A stretch of 37,932 nt of DNA from a virus, in IMG/VR virus record IMGVR_UViG_3300032294_000991, positions 1 through 37,932 of that record. One strand, given 5' to 3'. The notes under the pieces are model-generated. The model had not been told where the DNA came from, searched no databases, and was given only the letters and a program-made list of their open reading frames with translations. The translations under genes and the position numbers were made by a program. Shown here piece by piece: positions 33,765 to 37,932 of the stretch (positions within the stretch are counted from its first letter, which is position 1; each line of letters begins with the position of its first letter).

Positions 33765-35369
33765 CTATTGAGACGCTCTGCCTTCACCCTGTGGATTGCG
33801 ACCTGTTACAGTTGCAGGACCATCAGATTGACTATTGTTTCGTTCAGTATCTCTTGCTCTGTTACCAGCAGCATTTGCTCTAGCATCTGTTGCTTGTCTT
33901 GGAGACATTTCAAATGGAGTGTCTCCATCTGGATGTTGAGGAAGGCCAATTGCTTCACGAGCTTCATTTGGCATCATTACCTGAGTCTTAACATATCTTT
34001 CCAGAATCTGTGACTGAGTAATTTCATCTGTGAGTGTAAGTTCATTAAACTTGAGTTCAAGGATATCTGTTTTTTCCTTGATGATTTTGTTAATTACCTT
34101 ATTTAAGTGCCCTTGGGCAGGACGTGAAACTTGTTCCTTAAAGGTTCTATCTTGTGCAATTGATGCTGCTATTGCTGCTGAGTCAGTACCGCCAAGTTTT
34201 GAAATTGGGACCTGATGAGCAACAAGAATATCGTCACGATTTTGCTTGCGGTATTCCTTAAATGAACCATCTTGAATACCGTTCTCAATTGGCTCCATCT
34301 TAAACTCAACCTTGTTCTGGTCAGTATCTCCAGGAAGAGGTATGTAAAGGGTTCTGTGAGACTGTGCCTTAAGACCTGTCTGCAAGAAGCGGAACATTTT
34401 ATCTTCTGCTTCTCCAGAAAGCTTTGCGCCTTTTAGGGTTACGACATATCTTGGAACAGCCTTATTCTCAAAGTAGTCAATGTTATATTGTGATGCGAGT
34501 TGATCACCAATAAGTGAAGGAAGTGCTGCAATAATATCAGGAATTCCATAGAAAGTGTTTAGTGGAGAATATTCCTTGATGTGAATAATCTCATTTGGTC
34601 GTGGATCTTCTGTGACTGGATTAGGATTGGTTGCACCAAAGTTTCTAAAGTAAACAATCTTTTGTGAGATGATCTGCATATAGCCATCACGCAAACGGCG
34701 AACACGAATTGTTGTTGATGGAATATGACCAACATATCCAATGTCTCCATTTACTGTACGACCTATTTCAAGGTATCCGTTTCCAGTAGACTCAACATCT
34801 GTGTAAACCTTTTCCATTGTCTTTGTAAAAGAATCATCATCATTAAGGTTTTCTAGCCAGTCACGCATTTCTAGCTTCATTCTTTCAATACGCTTGCGTG
34901 CTTTATCTGTAGCACTTTGCTCTTTACCCTCAAAAGAAAGCATTGTACGGTCTGTTACTTCAAAGGAATATCCAAGACCAACAATATTTGCAACCTTTGC
35001 ATCAATAGCAGCATGGTTAGCAAATGAGGTATCGTAGAAATTTGCAAGTTCATATAAATTGTATGGAGGTGTGATTACATCAAATAGTCCGTAACCGTTT
35101 CTGTATACCGTTCCAGGGTTGATCTGTTTTGATCCAGCATCCACACCTGTTGGTGTAACATTTGCAGAATCTAAGTATGCTGCATTATTTACATCTGCAA
35201 ACTTATTAAGATTTCGTACTGTTCTACGACGGAAGTTTTGTTCTAGTCCAGAAAAATCTTTAAGGGTATCCCAAGATTTATTGAATGGGTCTTGCTCTTT
35301 AAAAGCATTTTCTTTTTCATCTTGAGTATTCAAGCTTGCAGATATGTACTGATATTCGTCATTAGCCAT
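33765..35369 (-). CDS. Portal protein
   Basis: 534 residues, the dodecameric ring at the packaging vertex through which DNA enters and leaves. PBSX/HK97-type portal pattern: YDTSFANHAAIDAKVANIVGLGY (wing helix), YGHIPSTTIRV-like YVGHIPSTTIRVRR, EIIHIKEYSPLNTFYGIPDIIAALPSL, YFENKAVPRYVV, and RDDILVAHQVPISKLG before the crown. The C-terminal 50 residues are polar and disordered. Start choice: the frame continues to 35426, but ATG 35369 (MANDEYQY) overlaps the previous stop by only 8 bases and has GGAAGAGAAG upstream; the longer form adds an unlikely basic leader. It opens the head gene block. Confidence 0.94.
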   Translation of the reverse strand: MANDEYQYISASLNTQDEKENAFKEQDPFNKSWDTLKDFSGLEQNFRRRTVRNLNKFADVNNAAYLDSANVTPTGVDAGSKQINPGTVYRNGYGLFDVITPPYNLYELANFYDTSFANHAAIDAKVANIVGLGYSFEVTDRTMLSFEGKEQSATDKARKRIERMKLEMRDWLENLNDDDSFTKTMEKVYTDVESTGNGYLEIGRTVNGDIGYVGHIPSTTIRVRRLRDGYMQIISQKIVYFRNFGATNPNPVTEDPRPNEIIHIKEYSPLNTFYGIPDIIAALPSLIGDQLASQYNIDYFENKAVPRYVVTLKGAKLSGEAEDKMFRFLQTGLKAQSHRTLYIPLPGDTDQNKVEFKMEPIENGIQDGSFKEYRKQNRDDILVAHQVPISKLGGTDSAAIAASIAQDRTFKEQVSRPAQGHLNKVINKIIKEKTDILELKFNELTLTDEITQSQILERYVKTQVMMPNEAREAIGLPQHPDGDTPFEMSPRQATDARANAAGNRARDTERNNSQSDGPATVTGRNPQGEGRASQ

Positions 35370-35772
35370 TTTCGTACGCTTCTCTTCCATGTGTATTAAG
35401 TGTATCTTTTGCAGCTTTCCAAGCACCTAAATCATTTTTAGAAGGGATCAAACCATTGACCATACGATCAAGCTGCTCTGAATGCTCTTCTTCTGAGATA
35501 CGTGTAAGTCCAGGAACGAAGATTGCTTCTCCATCTCCTTCGTCTCCATAGTACTTTGCTGCATTCTTTAGCTCAGTCATCTTAGAAATATCATTACGCA
35601 TAGACTCAATATTAAGTACGTTTCCGTTACCGTCAGTGAACCAGCGACCATTTGCTTTTTTATAGACATAAAGGCCCCAGTCGTAGTTTTTTTCAATTAC
35701 CTTTTTGCGTACATTTCCAATGATTGGCAAACCAGTCCTTGGATTGATTAATGGATTATTTGTATTACTCAT
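35362..35772 (-). CDS. Unknown protein preceding the portal
   Basis: 136 residues from ATG 35772 (an ATG at 35778 adds two residues). Not recognised. The first half is beta-prone and basic (NPRTGLPIIGNVRKKVIEKNYDWGLYVYKKANGRWFTDGNGNVLNI), the second helical and acidic, ending LGAWKAAKDTLNTHG. No Shine-Dalgarno precedes either ATG. Instead an extended -10 motif (35780-35788) ends 7 bases before ATG 35772, which would make the transcript start at the ATG itself (leaderless). It lies between the reductase and portal, a place often held by small packaging or head proteins, but no function can be given. Confidence 0.78.
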   Translation of the reverse strand: MSNTNNPLINPRTGLPIIGNVRKKVIEKNYDWGLYVYKKANGRWFTDGNGNVLNIESMRNDISKMTELKNAAKYYGDEGDGEAIFVPGLTRISEEEHSEQLDRMVNGLIPSKNDLGAWKAAKDTLNTHGREAYENG

Positions 35773-35779
35773 AACCATA

Positions 35780-35788
35780 AGTATACCA
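35780..35788 (-). promoter_or_regulatory. Extended -10 motif, possible leaderless start
   Basis: Minus strand TGGTATACT, 7 bases before ATG 35772. No ribosome site lies between, so the transcript would begin at the start codon, as in many actinobacterial genes. Confidence 0.5.
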
Positions 35789-35819
35789 TAATCATGTCAA
35801 AGTGAACCAACTGTAACCA

Positions 35820-37853
35820 TTAGTACAGTTTGATCTCACATGCGTCTGTTGAGCAATATGCTTCGCCTTCAGCCTCAAGATTTTCTACACCATCATAAAT
35901 AGCAGACCAATCAATCTTGCCAATTGTTCCTACATATGAGTTGTATTCTTCTCTTGTGATTTCTGTATATGGCTGCTGAGGATATGTCTTATTACCCATT
36001 GGAAGGAATGAAACTGCCTTAAGCTGACCCTCATACATATTAAGTGCTGGAGCCACGAACTGCTTTTCTGTTTCCTTATCAAATGAGAGCGTTACAGAAA
36101 CACCATTGTCTGACCAGTACTTCTGAGCAGTTGCTGCCAAACCAATCTTCTCAAATAAGCTTACCTGCTTCTCAGCACGCTTGTGTCCTGATGCAACTGG
36201 GAAGTATACTACTGAGGTATTTGCTGATACTAGATCTGCTTCAATTTTATACCCTGCAGCTTTGAAAAGATGTAGCATTGGATCTTGATTACCAAAGCGA
36301 ATAGCACGAAGATAGAACTCTCCACCAGGTCCCCAGTGCACTCCAGGAGTAGCACCAGAAAGAAGTGAGACTGATCCTGATGGCTTAACTGTTGTTACAC
36401 GAACTGACTCACGAACACATAGCCATTCTGAATACTGATGGTCATACTTGCGAATTGTTGTATACCCTTCGTCCATCCACTCACGGGTAGTTGGCAAACC
36501 ATGTTCGTCAGCAAATGCAGCAATACCTGTCAATGATGTACCAATACGACGGTTTCTTTGCATGATACCGTTTGTTATTGGCCAATGTGTTGGCATAAGG
36601 GTTACAGTCTTTCCATAAAGATATGCAAACTTCAATGTCTTGAGGAAGTCCTCCTTAGACTCATGACGATTCAGGTGCACTTCTACAAGTGTACAAAGTT
36701 CGTATGATTCTAATGGCTGCTCCGCACAAGGATTGAATCCCATAATACGGGAATCCTTGTAGTCTGGTGCATCTGCAAGACGACCATAATCTCTTGCAAC
36801 TCCAAGCCAAATAAATCCTGGCTCTCCGTTATCTGCAATTAAATCAACATAGTCCTCATACTTTGTTCCAACCTCAGCAGCAATTGAGTTGTTTGACATC
36901 CAGGCCCAACCTGGTTTTTCTGGATCATATGAGTTGCGTTCTGGAAATACTTCTGGATTCTTTAGATTAATGAACCCATCATCTTCTGGTGTCCCAAGTG
37001 CAAGGGTAGCAGAACGACGAACATTACCAGAAACAACACAAGTACCAATAAGGTTTACGATATCTACAATAGCACGGCTATCTAAGGCTTCTCCTGCTCT
37101 AGAGCCAATTACATTACGAATACGTGTATGGAGATCAATAAGTGGTGCTGGACCGCTTGCAACGCCTCCAAAGCCCTTAATAGGGGCACCTAGAGGACGG
37201 ATAAGGTCATAGTTGAAAAGCTGAATTGATTGATTCTGGCGTAGGAAAGAGTTAATCAAAAGACGAACTGATTCAACCCAACCTTCACGAGTATCAGGAA
37301 TTTCATAGGTAGATGCTGGCTCAGTAGGTGCATAGATTGACATTTGTTTGTCTTGTCCAAGGGTATCAAATCCAACTCCAATACCCAGCATTAATGCATC
37401 CATTACCCAAGCAAACAATGCACCAGGATCATTACGATCAAGGTCTCTTGTAGATACCATTGCACAATTTTGAAGGGATGCAGAGTTACGCTTCTCCATA
37501 GTCATAGGGGTTCCAAATGCCCAAAGACCACGACCTGGAGGTGTCCACTTTAATTCAAACATTCTTTGGAAAGCTTCTTGTGCAGACTTCTGTGCTTTGT
37601 TATCATTCCATGGTAGACGGTTATCTTTAGCATGATTCTTTTGTACTGAATACATACCCTCAATTACACGGCGACATACTTCATGCCAGCGTTCTTTCGT
37701 GCCGTCTTCCTTAACACGAGAATATGTGCGAATAAAAGTAATCTCTCCAAGAGAGTTAGACCCTGCATCTGAGAATCCAAAGGGTGCTGGAGTGAACTGA
37801 TACTTGCTCACAAATTCTTCTGATAGACGAAACGAAAATACGCTTTCTGACAT
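35820..37853 (-). CDS. nrdJ: Class II ribonucleoside-triphosphate reductase (B12-dependent)
   Basis: 677 residues; reduces ribonucleotides to deoxyribonucleotides using adenosylcobalamin, supplying dNTPs for phage replication. It is the monomeric Lactobacillus leichmannii type (739 residues there). The five essential cysteines are all found: C130 (SLQNCAMVS), radical-bearing C376 in NPCAE with the catalytic Glu two residues on, C387 exactly 11 residues later, and the C-terminal re-reduction pair C667/C672 (CSTDACEIKLY). The segment KPSGSVSLLSGATPG and HWGPGGEFYLRAIRFG are family signatures. No intein. GAAAGG precedes the ATG. Its leader carries an extended -10 motif and a stem-loop. The enzyme works with oxygen or without, but needs host B12 supply. 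Confidence 0.96.
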   Translation of the reverse strand: MSESVFSFRLSEEFVSKYQFTPAPFGFSDAGSNSLGEITFIRTYSRVKEDGTKERWHEVCRRVIEGMYSVQKNHAKDNRLPWNDNKAQKSAQEAFQRMFELKWTPPGRGLWAFGTPMTMEKRNSASLQNCAMVSTRDLDRNDPGALFAWVMDALMLGIGVGFDTLGQDKQMSIYAPTEPASTYEIPDTREGWVESVRLLINSFLRQNQSIQLFNYDLIRPLGAPIKGFGGVASGPAPLIDLHTRIRNVIGSRAGEALDSRAIVDIVNLIGTCVVSGNVRRSATLALGTPEDDGFINLKNPEVFPERNSYDPEKPGWAWMSNNSIAAEVGTKYEDYVDLIADNGEPGFIWLGVARDYGRLADAPDYKDSRIMGFNPCAEQPLESYELCTLVEVHLNRHESKEDFLKTLKFAYLYGKTVTLMPTHWPITNGIMQRNRRIGTSLTGIAAFADEHGLPTTREWMDEGYTTIRKYDHQYSEWLCVRESVRVTTVKPSGSVSLLSGATPGVHWGPGGEFYLRAIRFGNQDPMLHLFKAAGYKIEADLVSANTSVVYFPVASGHKRAEKQVSLFEKIGLAATAQKYWSDNGVSVTLSFDKETEKQFVAPALNMYEGQLKAVSFLPMGNKTYPQQPYTEITREEYNSYVGTIGKIDWSAIYDGVENLEAEGEAYCSTDACEIKLY

Positions 37854-37885
37854 TATATATACCTTTCAAAGTAAAATTAGATGAG

Positions 37886-37906
37886 TACTTCATGTTTTCT
37901 GAAGTA
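37886..37906 (-). other. Stem-loop in the leader of the reductase mRNA
   Basis: TACTTCA and TGAAGTA form a perfect 7-bp stem with a 7-base loop. With the -10 motif at 37914-37922, transcription would start near 37907, so this hairpin would be at the very 5' end of the mRNA, about 32 bases before the start codon. It may protect the mRNA or be an operator palindrome. Confidence 0.5.
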
Positions 37907-37913
37907 GTACCTA

Positions 37914-37922
37914 AGTATAACA
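37914..37922 (-). promoter_or_regulatory. Extended -10 promoter motif, reductase gene
   Basis: Minus strand TGTTATACT. A -35 region, if any, would fall at or beyond the window edge. Predicted start near 37907, giving a leader of about 54 bases. Confidence 0.55.
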
Positions 37923-37932
37923 CAGTTCTTTA

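Noticed and set aside
35370-35426. Longer portal start at 35426
   Set aside because: Would overlap the preceding gene by 65 bases and add a basic leader without a ribosome site; ATG 35369 is simpler.
35795-35800. TTGACA as a -35 box before the 35772 gene
   Set aside because: Only 9 bases separate it from TATACT, too short for a -35/-10 pair.
812-37212. Open frames on the plus strand and short extra frames on the minus strand
   Set aside because: All lie opposite or within well-supported genes, lack ribosome sites and recognisable domains, and have the composition of reversed coding sequence.
37854-37932. Cobalamin riboswitch before the B12-dependent reductase
   Set aside because: The predicted leader of about 54 bases is far too short and no B12-box-like sequence is seen.
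1-37932. tRNA genes or an attachment site
   Set aside because: No cloverleaf-like segment or flanking repeat was noticed, and the gaps are too short for tRNA genes beside the signals already listed.

Overview
This window is part of a tailed double-stranded DNA phage (or prophage) genome. All recognisable genes lie on the minus strand, so the text below follows the direction of transcription, from high to low coordinates. The DNA is AT-rich (roughly 35-40% GC by eye). The tail is probably long and non-contractile (siphovirus type): there is a 1797-residue tape measure protein, a single tail-tube protein, tail assembly chaperones, and no sheath gene. At about 0.15 nm per residue the tape measure predicts a tail of about 270 nm. 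The host is not given by the sequence. A B12-dependent class II ribonucleotide reductase, a phage DnaE, -10-only promoters and likely leaderless starts fit an actinobacterial host, but that is inference. Terminase, lysis and integration genes are not in the window.

Layout. (1) 37932-35362: monomeric class II ribonucleotide reductase and a small unknown protein. (2) 35369-31281: portal, a protease-scaffold gene with a probable nested scaffold start, and the major capsid protein, closed by a hairpin terminator. (3) 31198-28175: small Rho-N-like protein, then head-tail connector genes (adaptor, stopper, gp10-like, tail terminator), largely stop-start coupled. (4) 28098-20882: tail tube, terminator, two paralogous tail assembly chaperones (one long, one short), tape measure. 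(5) 20882-9037: distal tail protein, large tail hub, lectin-like protein, long fibre with fibronectin-like domains, and a repeat-rich adhesin with InlB-type B repeats. (6) 9016-8328: three small coiled-coil proteins. (7) 8319-1: zinc ribbon, helix-turn-helix protein, two small unknowns, DnaB-type helicase, DnaG-type primase, single-strand binding protein, DnaE polymerase, MazG-like pyrophosphohydrolase, and a RecA cut by the window edge.

How it works together. Module 7 plus the reductase provides nucleotide supply, a nearly self-sufficient replisome and recombination. Modules 2-5 build the virion in assembly order. Coding density is very high: no gene-free stretch exceeds about 80 bases. Those short gaps hold the regulatory signals: two hairpin terminators, placed directly after the two most abundant virion proteins (capsid and tail tube), and a recurring extended -10 motif (TGnTATAMT, M = A or C) with no visible -35 box.

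Most interesting points: a gene duplication that seems to replace the usual programmed frameshift in the tail chaperones; the nested scaffold start; the repeated promoter motif, placed so that transcripts would begin at the Shine-Dalgarno or at the start codon; a stem-loop at the predicted 5' end of the reductase mRNA; and a RecA whose Walker A glycine is alanine.
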